64,000 bases of DNA from Kerstersia gyiorum (lineage in GTDB: Bacteria; Pseudomonadota; Gammaproteobacteria; Burkholderiales; Burkholderiaceae_B). The notes under the pieces are model-generated. The model was not told the origin of the DNA and did no database searches. It worked only from the letters and a program-made list of their open reading frames with translations. The stretch covers positions 334,158 to 398,157 of the forward strand of contig NZ_SGWZ01000004.1 in assembly GCF_004216755.1 (NCBI RefSeq). The letters run 5' to 3'. The position numbers and the translations under genes are program-made. Position 1 is the stretch's first letter, and each line of letters opens with the position of its first letter. Shown here in pieces: positions 49,365 to 57,871 of this stretch.

Positions 49365-51220
49365 GACTGGCTGAGCGGCAGAGTGATAACGAAATGGGCG
49401 CCTGCGCCGGGCTGGGAACGTTCTTCCAGCTTGCCGCCGAAGGCGTGGATGAGGTCGTGCGAGATCAACAGGCCCAGTCCGAGCCCTTCGCTGCGTCCCG
49501 AGGCAAAGGGCATGAACAGGCGGGCGCGCATTTCCGCAGAAATGCCTGGGCCGTTGTCCTGCAAATGAATTTCCGCCACACCATCGCTGGCACAGGCATG
49601 CATGACGATGCGGCCGCCGGGCTGCTCGCCGAGCGCATCCAGGGAGTTGCGTATCAGGTTGGTGAATACCTGTTCGAGCCGGACTTGCGCGGCTCGTACG
49701 CTGAGATTCGGCGGCACGCCATGGATATCCAGTTCTACACCCTGGCGTCTGGCGCGATGGGCCAGGAGCAACAAGGCATTGTCCAGCGCCTCGCGGACGC
49801 TGATGTCCGCGCTTTCCTCTTCAGTCTTGCGTGAATAGTGGCACAGCTGCGAGGTGATCAGCCCGATGCGGTCGGTGAGCTTGTCTATGGCGTCCAGGGT
49901 ACGCGAGATGCCATCCGGGTCGCGGCGTTCCACGTAGGTGCGGCTGTTGGCCGCATACATGCGCAGGGCTGCCACAGGCTGATTGATTTCATGCGCCACG
50001 CCAGCGGCAATCTGGCCGAGAAAAGACAGTTTGTCTGCCTGCTCCAGCTGCTCGCGCAGTTCACGCGCCCGTGCCCGGGAAGCCTGCAGCGCCTTCATTT
50101 CATTTTCCAGCTGGCGGTTGGCATGACGCAGCGCTTCCGTGCGTTCCTCAACCAGGCGTTCGAGTTCGCGGCGCTGGTTGCTCTGCTGCGCGGCATGCTC
50201 CCGGGCCCGTTGGTTGCGTTGCAGCCACAGCGCAGCCAGCGCCAGCAGGGCAACGACTGCCAGTATCGCGGTTAGCCTCGCTGTCGTGGTGTGGCGGGCC
50301 AACTGGCTGCGGGTAGGGGCCAGTGCATGCAAGGTCCAGCGGCTGTCTTCGATGCCTGCCTGGTCTTCCAGATAGGTTTCGGCATTATCCAGCAGCAAAG
50401 CGGCGCCGCCCTGGTTCTGGCGGCGCAGCGGCAGCGCCTGCAAGGGGGCATCGCCGAAAGGCTGGGCCGACATGAGAGCCTGGCGGCGTGGCGCCGGCAG
50501 GGAGCCGTCCGTCATGAACAGCCATTCTGGCCGGCTGCTCAGGATGACCACGCCATCGGCATCCGTGACGAACAGGGTATCCTGGTAGCGTTGCCATTCC
50601 TCTTCCAGTTGCAGGAATTCCAGCTTGGCAATGATGACGCCGGCCGTGGCCGCCTGCGGCATTTCCAGGCGTCTTGAAAAATAAAGGCCGGGACGATGGC
50701 TGGACGTTCCCAGGGCAAAATATTCGGCCTGCCCGGTTTTCAATGCCTGGGTGACATATGGCCGGAACAGGAAATTCTGGCCGACAAAGTTTTCAGGCCG
50801 GTTCCAGTTGCTTGCAGCCAGGGTCTCGCCTTGTTCATTGACCAGGTACAACACGCTGGCGCCGGTTTCCTGCGCCAGGCGCTCGAGTTTGTGGTTGAGC
50901 GCCTGGACGGCATCGGCACCGGACTGGCCGGACAGCACGTGACGGAATTCCGGATCCTGTGCCAGCACGAACGGCAGCGCACGGTATTTCTTGCGGATGT
51001 TGCTGATGACATCGGCCTGGCTGTGCGCCAGGCTGTCCAACCGTTCCTGCAATGCAGCCAGCGTCTGTGTCCGGCTGGCGTTGCCGGCCAGCCAGAAGGC
51101 CAGGACCAGCGCCACGCATGCCGCCACGCCCAGCACCAGCCATTCACGCCGCAAACGCCGGGCGAGCCCGGGCATGTCCAGGGAAGAGGGCGGGTACAGG
51201 CTCGCAGGTGGTTGAGACAT
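49361..51220 (-). CDS. dctB: C4-dicarboxylate sensor histidine kinase
   Basis: The protein has 619 residues. Two membrane segments (about 28-48 and 300-325) flank a ~250-residue periplasmic double-PAS/CACHE sensor that in DctB binds succinate, malate or fumarate. A coiled coil (~330-395) leads to the dimerisation domain with the phosphorylated His410 in AHEINQPVAALRMY, then an ATPase domain with LIRNSLDAL, DNGPGI and GLGLGLLISHDL. It works with DctD, encoded next with a four-base overlap. The start at 51220 is immediately next to the first of two tandem activator sites, so the dctBD and dctA promoters share control DNA. Confidence 0.94.
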   Translation of the reverse strand: MSQPPASLYPPSSLDMPGLARRLRREWLVLGVAACVALVLAFWLAGNASRTQTLAALQERLDSLAHSQADVISNIRKKYRALPFVLAQDPEFRHVLSGQSGADAVQALNHKLERLAQETGASVLYLVNEQGETLAASNWNRPENFVGQNFLFRPYVTQALKTGQAEYFALGTSSHRPGLYFSRRLEMPQAATAGVIIAKLEFLQLEEEWQRYQDTLFVTDADGVVILSSRPEWLFMTDGSLPAPRRQALMSAQPFGDAPLQALPLRRQNQGGAALLLDNAETYLEDQAGIEDSRWTLHALAPTRSQLARHTTTARLTAILAVVALLALAALWLQRNQRAREHAAQQSNQRRELERLVEERTEALRHANRQLENEMKALQASRARARELREQLEQADKLSFLGQIAAGVAHEINQPVAALRMYAANSRTYVERRDPDGISRTLDAIDKLTDRIGLITSQLCHYSRKTEEESADISVREALDNALLLLAHRARRQGVELDIHGVPPNLSVRAAQVRLEQVFTNLIRNSLDALGEQPGGRIVMHACASDGVAEIHLQDNGPGISAEMRARLFMPFASGRSEGLGLGLLISHDLIHAFGGKLEERSQPGAGAHFVITLPLSQS

Positions 51221-51224
51221 GGTT

Positions 51225-51240
51225 GTGTGAAAAATCGCAC
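51225..51240. promoter_or_regulatory. Candidate DctD activator site 1
   Basis: An imperfect palindrome GTGTGA-AAAA-TCGCAC, with five of six arm positions complementary. The second copy begins exactly 31 bases later, about three helix turns, as expected for tandem sites of a sigma-54 activator. Confidence 0.75.
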
Positions 51241-51255
51241 TTTCTGAAATTTATT

Positions 51256-51271
51256 GTGTGGATTTTCGCAC
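51256..51271. promoter_or_regulatory. Candidate DctD activator site 2
   Basis: A related palindrome GTGTGG-ATTT-TCGCAC. It lies 107 bases upstream of the -24 element, a usual enhancer distance, and on the same helix face as site 1. Confidence 0.75.
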
Positions 51272-51378
51272 ATATCTTCATGCTCCGGGTGTCGTGGGCG
51301 GCTTGCCGCTCGCGCAGTCGTTTTAGCAAGACCCACTTCTGGCGCGCTTTTTCAGGTGCTGTTCGGATTTCCCTGCTG

Positions 51379-51395
51379 TTGGCACGGGAATTGCT
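51379..51395 (+). promoter_or_regulatory. Sigma-54 promoter for dctA
   Basis: TTGGCACGGGAATTGCT carries the invariant GG (-24) and GC (-12) of the TGGCAC-N5-TTGC consensus with exact spacing. It lies 171 bases before the dctA ATG and points towards it. Confidence 0.93.
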
Positions 51396-51565
51396 TAAGT
51401 GCGCGTAAGCAAGTGCCAGGCCCTGGTCTTGCATGTACGCCATCAGGCGGAACACGGCGCAGCGGAAAAACCGTTCGCTGCGGACTAAGCATCCTTTGGG
51501 CAAGAGGCGCGCCGCTAAAAAACAGACGCGCCAGGACAGTCGAAACCAGAAAGGGGACAAACGAC

Positions 51566-52954
51566 ATGGCCGATATTTTCATCGGTGGCAGCGCGCCCGT
51601 GCGCAGGCCAAAAATCTATCAAATTCTTTATGTCCAGGTCATCGTGGCCATCACGATAGGCATTCTGCTGGGCCATTTCTGGCCCGATATCGGTGAGAAA
51701 ATGCAGCCCCTGGGGGAGGCTTTCATCAAGCTGGTAAAGATGATCATCGCGCCGGTGATTTTCCTGACAGTGACGACGGGTATCGCCGCGATGAGCGACC
51801 TGCAGAAGGTTGGACGGGTGGTCGGCAAGGCCATGATCTACTTCCTGACGTTCTCCACGCTGGCGCTGATCGTGGGCCTGATTGTCAGCAACCTGGTGCA
51901 GCCCGGCCATGGCATGCATATTGACCCGGTGTCACTGGACCCGGCCTCCGTGCAGGGCTATGTGGACAAGGCCCATGACAGCACCATCACTGCCTTTCTG
52001 ATGGGTATCATTCCCGATACCTTGATCAGCCCATTCAATACCGGCAATATCCTGCAAGTCCTGTTCGTATCGGTGCTGTTCGGCATTTCGCTGGCCATGG
52101 TGGGCGAGCGTGGCAAGCCGGTACTGACCTTCATGCAATCGCTGATGAGCCCGGTGTTCCGCCTGGTGGCGATTCTGATGAAGGCGGCTCCGATCGGTGC
52201 CTTTGGTGCCATGGCCTTCACCATCGGCAAATATGGCATCGAATCCGTGTCCAGCCTGGCCTTGCTGGTCGTGACCTTTTACCTGACGTCGGTGTTTTTC
52301 GTGTTGTTCGTGCTGGGCGCCGTGGCGCGCTACAACGGCTTTTCCATTGTGAAGCTGGTGCGCTACATTCGCGAAGAGCTGCTGCTGGTGTTGGGGACGA
52401 GTTCCTCTGAGGCGGCATTGCCAACCCTGATGCAGAAAATGGAACGGGCAGGGTGTGCCAAATCGGTGGTAGGCCTGGTGGTTCCCACGGGCTATTCATT
52501 CAATCTGGATGGCACGAATATCTATATGACGATGGCGGCGCTTTTCATTGCGCAAGCCTGTGATATTCCGTTGACGCTACAGCAGCAATTGCTGCTCCTG
52601 CTGGTTGCCATGCTTAGCTCCAAGGGGGCGGCTGGTGTGACGGGGGCCGGTTTCATTACCCTGGCGGCAACGCTGTCGGTCGTGCCGAGTGTGCCGATTG
52701 CCGGCATGGCCCTGATTCTCGGTATCGACCGTTTCATGTCGGAATGCCGTGCGTTGACGAACCTGACCGGCAATGCCGTCGCAGCCATTGTCGTGGCCCG
52801 TTGGGAAGGTGAATTGGATCAGGAACGCCTGCATGCTGTGCTGGACGGCGAGCCGGTGCCGGATATCCTCGCCAGTGCACCGGTATCTGACCTGGACTCA
52901 GAGGCGGATCGCCGCGACGCGCCTGCGGGCGTCCTGCCGCAACACAGCGCCTGA
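51566..52954 (+). CDS. dctA: C4-dicarboxylate/cation symporter
   Basis: The protein has 462 residues from ATG 51566 (AGGGG nine bases upstream). It is an inner-membrane DAACS-family transporter taking up succinate, fumarate and malate. The opening KIYQILYVQVIVAITIGILL, the serine-rich hairpin LVLGTSSSEAALPTL, the substrate-site segment PTGYSFNLDGTNIYMTMAAL and ILGIDRFMSECRALTNLTGN are all family hallmarks. Longer in-frame starts run back into the promoter and are rejected. Divergent dctBD and the sigma-54 promoter show dicarboxylate-induced control. The last ~35 residues are variable and acidic. Confidence 0.97.
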   Translation: MADIFIGGSAPVRRPKIYQILYVQVIVAITIGILLGHFWPDIGEKMQPLGEAFIKLVKMIIAPVIFLTVTTGIAAMSDLQKVGRVVGKAMIYFLTFSTLALIVGLIVSNLVQPGHGMHIDPVSLDPASVQGYVDKAHDSTITAFLMGIIPDTLISPFNTGNILQVLFVSVLFGISLAMVGERGKPVLTFMQSLMSPVFRLVAILMKAAPIGAFGAMAFTIGKYGIESVSSLALLVVTFYLTSVFFVLFVLGAVARYNGFSIVKLVRYIREELLLVLGTSSSEAALPTLMQKMERAGCAKSVVGLVVPTGYSFNLDGTNIYMTMAALFIAQACDIPLTLQQQLLLLLVAMLSSKGAAGVTGAGFITLAATLSVVPSVPIAGMALILGIDRFMSECRALTNLTGNAVAAIVVARWEGELDQERLHAVLDGEPVPDILASAPVSDLDSEADRRDAPAGVLPQHSA

Positions 52955-52996
52955 TGTACTGTTGCCCTGGTGCGCCGAAGGTGGCCAGGGCCAGGC

Positions 52997-53047
52997 AAAA
53001 AGCCACCCGTTGCCGGTCAATACTGGCAGTCGACGGGTGGCTTTTTT
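52997..53047 (+). terminator. Intrinsic terminator after dctA
   Basis: AAAAAGCCACCCGT (52997-53010) pairs perfectly with ACGGGTGGCTTTTT (53033-53046), with an inner GCC/GGC pairing, and ends in a T-run. Confidence 0.95.
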
Positions 53048-53175
53048 GATTTCGCGTATGAGAATCGGACTTGTCTATTAATCAAGATAGCCTCAGAATG
53101 TCCGGATTCTGCTTTTGTCGGGCCAGAGAAACTTTACGGAATTGACCGCTTTTGTATTTCAAGTGGGATATCGAG

Positions 53176-53204
53176 TTGTGAATAAGTCCCATTTATTTTA
53201 CAAT
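53176..53204 (+). promoter_or_regulatory. Sigma-70 promoter for tonB-exbBD
   Basis: TTGTGA (53176-53181) and TACAAT (53199-53204) are 17 bases apart in an A+T-rich stretch 87 bases before tonB. A TGAGAATC word further upstream resembles half of a Fur box, but the rest does not match well. Confidence 0.7.
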
Positions 53205-53290
53205 TTTCACTTGCCTGATTGAATGTCTTTCTCAGGTTGTTTCTCTGTCATGGGGGCGGACAGCCGCCAGCTAAGCGATGTTTCCTTTTC

Positions 53291-54139
53291 ATGCTTCATA
53301 ACATAAACAACTGGTCCACGCAGCGCTACCCGATTGGCCTGCGTGTAGGTGCCGGTGTGGCTGTGGTTGCCTTGCATGCTGCCTTGTTCGGCGTGCTTTT
53401 CCTGGCTGAGGGGGAACCCCCGGTACAGGAAGAGCCCGAAGCCGTCATGGTGCGCTTCGTGGATATCAGCCCGGATCCACAATTGGCCAAGGCACCTCAG
53501 GCTGACACGCCGCCGGCGCCGCCGCCACCGCCCCCAGTCGAACCCGAACCCGAGCCTGAGCCCGAACCCGATGAGCCTGAGGTCGAACCCGACCCCGAGC
53601 CGGAACCCGTGGTCGAGCCCGAGCCTGACATCAAGCCGCCTGTCGTTGAGGAAGCGCCCAAGGTCAAGCCCCAACCGAAGCCGAAACCCAAACCCAAGCC
53701 CGTGGCACCGCCTGCCGTGACGCCGGTGCAGGAGCCGGTGGAAGACGCGCCGCCTTCGGATGCGCCGCCGTCGGATCTGCCGCCCAGCGGCGATCCCGAT
53801 GCGAAAGGCACGCCCAGCGGCCCGCAAATGGGCACACCGCCAGACCAGCCGCGCATGATCGGTCACGTGGATTACCTCGGGCGCCGGCCGCTGCCGGATT
53901 ACCCGCAAGCGTCGCAGCAGCGCCGCGAGCAGGGTCGGGTGGTGATCCGCGTACTGATCAACACCAACGGTGAGGTCGAGGATGCGCAGGTGCAGCAATC
54001 GTCCGGATTCGAACGCCTGGATCGTTCGGCCTTGGCGGCAGCGCGCAAATCGCGTTTCAAGCCATACACCGAAAACGGTGTTCCGTACCCGGCGATGGCT
54101 GATATCCCGTTCGATTTCGTCCTGAGAAACAGGCGTTGA
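53291..54139 (+). CDS. tonB: Energy-transducing protein TonB
   Basis: The protein has 282 residues from ATG 53291; an upstream TTG at 53219 adds 24 unlikely residues. The single membrane segment (GAGVAVVALHAALFGVLFLA) carries the conserved His of TonB. A long Pro-rich spacer follows (~70-170), with Glu-Pro repeats then Lys-Pro repeats that stiffen it across the periplasm, and the C-terminal domain (YPQASQQRREQGRVVIRVLI to DIPFDFVLR) contacts outer-membrane receptors. It transmits proton-motive energy to TonB-dependent receptors for iron complexes and vitamins with ExbB-ExbD, encoded next. Confidence 0.95.
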   Translation: MLHNINNWSTQRYPIGLRVGAGVAVVALHAALFGVLFLAEGEPPVQEEPEAVMVRFVDISPDPQLAKAPQADTPPAPPPPPPVEPEPEPEPEPDEPEVEPDPEPEPVVEPEPDIKPPVVEEAPKVKPQPKPKPKPKPVAPPAVTPVQEPVEDAPPSDAPPSDLPPSGDPDAKGTPSGPQMGTPPDQPRMIGHVDYLGRRPLPDYPQASQQRREQGRVVIRVLINTNGEVEDAQVQQSSGFERLDRSALAAARKSRFKPYTENGVPYPAMADIPFDFVLRNRR

Positions 54140-54249
54140 GTTCAGGCGTCCTTCCCTGTCGGGAGGGATGCCGCTGGTTTTTAATCCAATCGGATCGCAG
54201 CACGCCGCAGCGGCAAGCGACCAATAAGTATTTGTCATGAGGAAATAAG

Positions 54250-55368
54250 ATGTCCGATACCTTGATTACGCCGACGACGTTGGCCCAAGTGTTGGCGCAG
54301 GTGTCGCCGGCGGCGGATGCGGCGAGCAATGCGGGTACAGCCGCTGCCGGCGCGACTGCCGTCCAGGGAGGCGCCAATGTCGCCGCGGCCCAGGCCGCCC
54401 AGGCGGGCGAGGCCCTGCAGGCAGGTGCCGATGCCACTGCTGCCCAGGCTGGTGCAGCCTTGCAATCTGGCGCTGACGCAGTCCAGCAAGCCGGTGCTGC
54501 CCTGCAGACCGGCGCCGATGCCGCGGCCGCCCAAGCCGGCACGGCGTTGCAGTCGGGCGCCGACATGGCCAGCTCGCTGGGCCAGCATGCCGCCAATGCT
54601 GGCGCTGCTGCTGCCGAGCAAAGCATGGGCTTCCTGCACTTCGTCGCCCAGAGCGACGTTGTGGGCAAGGCGCTGTTCATCATCCTGTTGGTGATGTCCC
54701 TGATCAGCTGGTACCTGATCGTCGTCAAGGCGATTTCCAACTACCGTACCCGCAAGCGCGCCCGTTCTTTCCTCGACAAGTTCTGGAATGCCAGCTCGCT
54801 GGAGCAGGTCGAAAATGAAATCATTACCCACGGCGCCAACGACCCGTTCTCGCACCTGACGAGTCACGCGGTCTATGCGCAGAAGCATCATGCCAAGTAC
54901 GGCGCCACCAAGCTGGAAGAATCCGGCAGCAACGGCGATTTCGTCAGCCGCACCATGCGCAAGGTTATCGACGAAGAAACCGCCAAACTGGAAAATGGCC
55001 TGACGGTACTGGCATCGGTGGGTTCTACCGCACCGTTCGTCGGTCTGTTCGGTACGGTGTGGGGCGTGTATCACGCGCTGGTCGGCATTGGCATGTCCGA
55101 TGGCATGACGATCAACCGCATCGCCGGTCCGGTCGGCGAGGCGCTGATCATGACCGGCCTGGGCCTGGCCGTCGCCATTCCCGCCGTGCTGGCGTTCAAC
55201 GCCTTCGTGCGCAGCAACCGCGTGCTGTTGTCGCGCCTGGATGCCTTTGCCTACGATCTCTTCGCCTTCCTGAGCACCGGCCAGCAAGTTGAGCTCTCCG
55301 ACGGCAAGCTGCGTGCACTGCAGCGCCGTGGCGGCCAGGCTGCGGCACAAACCAAAGGAGCCAACTGA
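54250..55368 (+). CDS. exbB: Biopolymer transport protein ExbB with long repetitive N-terminus
   Basis: The 372-residue protein is a MotA/TolQ/ExbB-family proton channel subunit. The three membrane segments lie near 138-162, 255-280 and 300-322; the core includes TVLASVGSTAPFVGLFGTVWG and EALIMTGLGLAVAIPAVLAF. The first ~125 residues are an Ala/Gln-rich extension, longer than in E. coli (extended ExbB proteins exist in other proteobacteria), containing four 14-15-residue repeats of the form QAGxALQxGADA starting at Gln51. It has GAGGAAA before the ATG. The extension is probably periplasmic, since the first membrane segment follows it. exbD starts one base within the stop. Confidence 0.95.
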   Translation: MSDTLITPTTLAQVLAQVSPAADAASNAGTAAAGATAVQGGANVAAAQAAQAGEALQAGADATAAQAGAALQSGADAVQQAGAALQTGADAAAAQAGTALQSGADMASSLGQHAANAGAAAAEQSMGFLHFVAQSDVVGKALFIILLVMSLISWYLIVVKAISNYRTRKRARSFLDKFWNASSLEQVENEIITHGANDPFSHLTSHAVYAQKHHAKYGATKLEESGSNGDFVSRTMRKVIDEETAKLENGLTVLASVGSTAPFVGLFGTVWGVYHALVGIGMSDGMTINRIAGPVGEALIMTGLGLAVAIPAVLAFNAFVRSNRVLLSRLDAFAYDLFAFLSTGQQVELSDGKLRALQRRGGQAAAQTKGAN

Positions 55369-55853
55369 TGGCTTTCGGCAGCTTTGACAGCAAGCAGGGC
55401 AGCGGCCATGCCATGTCTGAAATCAACATGGTTCCGTTGATCGACGTGATGCTGGTCTTGCTGGTTATTTTCATCATCACCGCGCCTTTGCTGGCGCACT
55501 CGGTGCGCATCAACCTGCCGCAGGCCAGTTCCGAGCAGATCGAAGAAAATCCCAAGACCATCGACCTTGCGATTGATGCTGGCGGCGTGGTGTTCTGGAA
55601 TGATGAGATCGTGTTGCTGGATGACTTGACTGGCCGCTTCGCGTCCATCTCGCACGAGCGTCCGCAACCGGAAGTGCGTATCCGCGCCGATCTGAACACC
55701 CGCTATGAAACCCTGGCGCGTGTGATGGCCAGCGCCCGCCGCTCCGGTATTGCCCGTATCGGTTTCATCACCCAGCCTGGTGCGCCAGGTTCGGCTGCTG
55801 CAGAAGCTGCCGAAGGCGCTCCGGCCGAGGCTGCGCCGCACGCGGCACACTGA
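55368..55853 (+). CDS. exbD: Biopolymer transport protein ExbD
   Basis: The protein has 161 residues. The cytoplasmic start (MSEINMVPLIDVMLVLLVIF) contains the single membrane segment with the essential Asp of ExbD (LIDVMLVLL), followed by a periplasmic ExbD/TolR domain to about residue 140 and an Ala/Glu-rich tail. It works with ExbB to power TonB. The ATG shares one base with the exbB stop (TGATG), so translation is coupled. An in-frame ATG at codon 12 precedes the membrane segment, but the longer form has the coupling overlap and is kept. Confidence 0.95.
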   Translation: MAFGSFDSKQGSGHAMSEINMVPLIDVMLVLLVIFIITAPLLAHSVRINLPQASSEQIEENPKTIDLAIDAGGVVFWNDEIVLLDDLTGRFASISHERPQPEVRIRADLNTRYETLARVMASARRSGIARIGFITQPGAPGSAAAEAAEGAPAEAAPHAAH

Positions 55854-55931
55854 GGCAGGCTCCATCGGGGCACTATGGGCGCCGGTCGGAACATGACAGC
55901 CGGGCAGCCCAGGCGGCCCGGCCTGCCGGAA

Positions 55932-55974
55932 AAACACCCCGGAAACGTTTTCCCGTTTCCGGGGTGTTTCGTTT
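55932..55974 (+). terminator. Intrinsic terminator after tonB-exbB-exbD
   Basis: A perfect 16-base-pair stem, AAACACCCCGGAAACG (55932-55947) with CGTTTCCGGGGTGTTT (55954-55969), has a six-base loop and a T-rich tail. Confidence 0.95.
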
Positions 55975-56013
55975 TGATGTCCCGCCTGCAAGCCTTCGGA
56001 TAGAATTCATCAC

Positions 56014-56685
56014 ATGAGAGTACTCCTGATAGAAGACGATGCCACGCTGGGCCATGCGCTGCGGGAATTCCTGCAGGACCAGGCCTATGCGGTTGATTGG
56101 CTGCAGAACGGTACCCAGGTGCAGAGTGCACTGGATGGGCATTCCTATGATTTGCTGGTGCTGGATCTCAACCTACCGGATGCCGATGGTTTGGATATCC
56201 TGCAACGCATACGCGCGGCGGGCGATGATGTACCGGTATTGATCCTGACGGCGCGCGACAGCCTGGGCGACCGAGTGCAGGGCCTGGATGCCGGGGCCGA
56301 TGATTACGTGGTCAAGCCTTTCGAGCTGGCTGAACTGGCCGCTCGCGTGCGTGCGCTGGCACGCCGCCGCCTCGGTCAGGCGCAGCCCTTGCTGGAGGCT
56401 GGTCTGCTGTCCATGGATACCGTGGGCCGCGAAGTGCGGGCCCAGGGCGAACGCCTGGGGCTGTCGGCACGCGAGTTTTCCGTATTGGAAATGTTGATGA
56501 CGCGTCTGGGCAAGGTCGTCACCAAGCGCCAGATCGTCAATTCCTTGTCTGCCTGGGATGCTGATTTCAGCGAGAACGCCGTCGAGGTCTATGTCTACCG
56601 CTTGCGCAAGCGCCTGGAAGGTTGCGGCGTCAGTATCCAGACGGTGCGCGGCTTTGGCTACGTGCTGGAGCCATGCAGCGAGTAA
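56014..56685 (+). CDS. OmpR-family response regulator (QseB/TctD type)
   Basis: The protein has 223 residues. The receiver has the acidic pair at 8-9, acceptor Asp51 (VLDLNLPDADG), Thr in LILTAR and Lys in DDYVVKPF. The C-terminal winged helix (AREFSVLEMLMTRLGKVVTK, VEVYVYRLRKRL) binds DNA. It resembles QseB, PmrA and TctD regulators. The kinase gene overlaps its last 13 bases, so the pair is co-translated. Targets are not indicated by neighbours, as tonB-exbBD is closed off by a strong terminator. Confidence 0.94.
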   Translation: MRVLLIEDDATLGHALREFLQDQAYAVDWLQNGTQVQSALDGHSYDLLVLDLNLPDADGLDILQRIRAAGDDVPVLILTARDSLGDRVQGLDAGADDYVVKPFELAELAARVRALARRRLGQAQPLLEAGLLSMDTVGREVRAQGERLGLSAREFSVLEMLMTRLGKVVTKRQIVNSLSAWDADFSENAVEVYVYRLRKRLEGCGVSIQTVRGFGYVLEPCSE

Positions 56686-57800
56686 GCAGCAAACCGGACG
56701 CGCGCGGCAGCATCCTGCGCCGGGGCTCGTTGGCACGCCATCTGCTGGTGCGCCTGTTACCGCCCATCTTGGCGCTGGTCTGCGTGGATATCGGTGCTAC
56801 CTGGGTACTGACACATAAGCTGGATGCTTCCAGCTGGGTGTTGGAAGACGTGTTCTGGTTCATGGTGGCGGGACAACTGGCGTCTTTGCTGCTGTTCGGC
56901 TGGGTGTTGGTTGTCGGTGTGCGCTCCGGCCTGAAAGGGGTGACCGACCTGTCTGAATCACTGGGTGAGCGCAGCGCCGAGGATCTTCAGCCCTTGCCGT
57001 CGAATCACCTGCCGCTGGAAATCGTGCCGTTGGTGGAGCGCACCAATGAATTGTTGGCGCGTCTGGATGCTTCCATGGCAGCGCAGCGGCGTTTCATCGG
57101 CCATGCGGCGCACCAGTTCCGCACCCCCCTGAGCGGCCTGAAACTGGAATCCGAGTTGATGCTGGCCCGCTCTTTACCTGAGGACATCGAGGCGCGGGCG
57201 CGGCGCATCAAGTCGGTGACTGACCGCATGATCCGGCTTGGGCAGCAATTGCTGGTGTTGGCGCGGGTGGACCCGGGCGTGCGGCCGCAGGACAGCTTCG
57301 TTTCCATGGATTTGTGCGAATGGGCCAGGCACAGTGGCGCCCGCTGGCTGGGCAAGGCCAGGGAAGCCGGACTGGAGCTGGACCTGAGCGCGCCCCCGCA
57401 CCCGGTCTGGATAGATGGCGACCCGTTGCTGCTGGACGAACTTCTTGGCAACCTCATAGATAACGCACTGCGCTACGCGACGGGTGCGACCATGCTGCGG
57501 CTGCGCATCGGCAGCACGCCACCGGTGCTGGTGGTGGAGGATGACGGAGTCGGCCTGGCGCCCGAAGAACAGGAGAAAATCTTCGAGGCATTCTATCGTG
57601 GGCCGTCGGCGGTGCCGGGCGGGGCAGGGCTGGGCCTGGCCATCGTCAGGGAAATTGCAGAAGCGCATGGCGCCTGGTGGCGCCTGGAAAGCCGGCCGGC
57701 CCTGTCGGGCACGCGTTTCAGCGTAGTATTTCCCGGCCCGCGCAAGGGTGCAGTGCTGAATCGGCAGGAACGCCGCAAGTGGGAATCCGCCGGTAATTGA
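56673..57800 (+). CDS. Sensor histidine kinase (TctE/QseC-type) with minimal periplasmic loop
   Basis: The protein has 375 residues from ATG 56673 (GGAG just upstream, 13-base overlap with the regulator). Two membrane segments lie close together (about 26-46 and 62-84), leaving only some 15 periplasmic residues instead of the ~120-residue sensor domain of TctE relatives. A linker, the dimerisation domain with His147 in HQFRTPLSG, and the ATPase domain (ELLGNLIDNALRYA, VVEDDGVGLAPEEQ, GAGLGLAIV) are intact. It probably senses signals within the membrane or through a partner. Confidence 0.92.
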   Translation: MQRVSSKPDARGSILRRGSLARHLLVRLLPPILALVCVDIGATWVLTHKLDASSWVLEDVFWFMVAGQLASLLLFGWVLVVGVRSGLKGVTDLSESLGERSAEDLQPLPSNHLPLEIVPLVERTNELLARLDASMAAQRRFIGHAAHQFRTPLSGLKLESELMLARSLPEDIEARARRIKSVTDRMIRLGQQLLVLARVDPGVRPQDSFVSMDLCEWARHSGARWLGKAREAGLELDLSAPPHPVWIDGDPLLLDELLGNLIDNALRYATGATMLRLRIGSTPPVLVVEDDGVGLAPEEQEKIFEAFYRGPSAVPGGAGLGLAIVREIAEAHGAWWRLESRPALSGTRFSVVFPGPRKGAVLNRQERRKWESAGN

Positions 57801-57871
57801 ACCGCCAGGAACTGGCCTGGCAGGCCGGTGGCCGGCCTGCCAGCGACACGCCCGCAGCCCGGGCGGCCGGA

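Noticed and set aside
53050..53075. Possible Fur box upstream of tonB (TGAGAATC word)
   Set aside because: Only about 10-11 of 19 positions fit the consensus; one half matches and the other does not. Iron control of tonB is plausible biologically but is not shown here.
53520..53705. Tandem repeat array in the tonB gene
   Set aside because: The Glu-Pro and Lys-Pro repeats are the normal TonB periplasmic spacer, not a separate repeat element.
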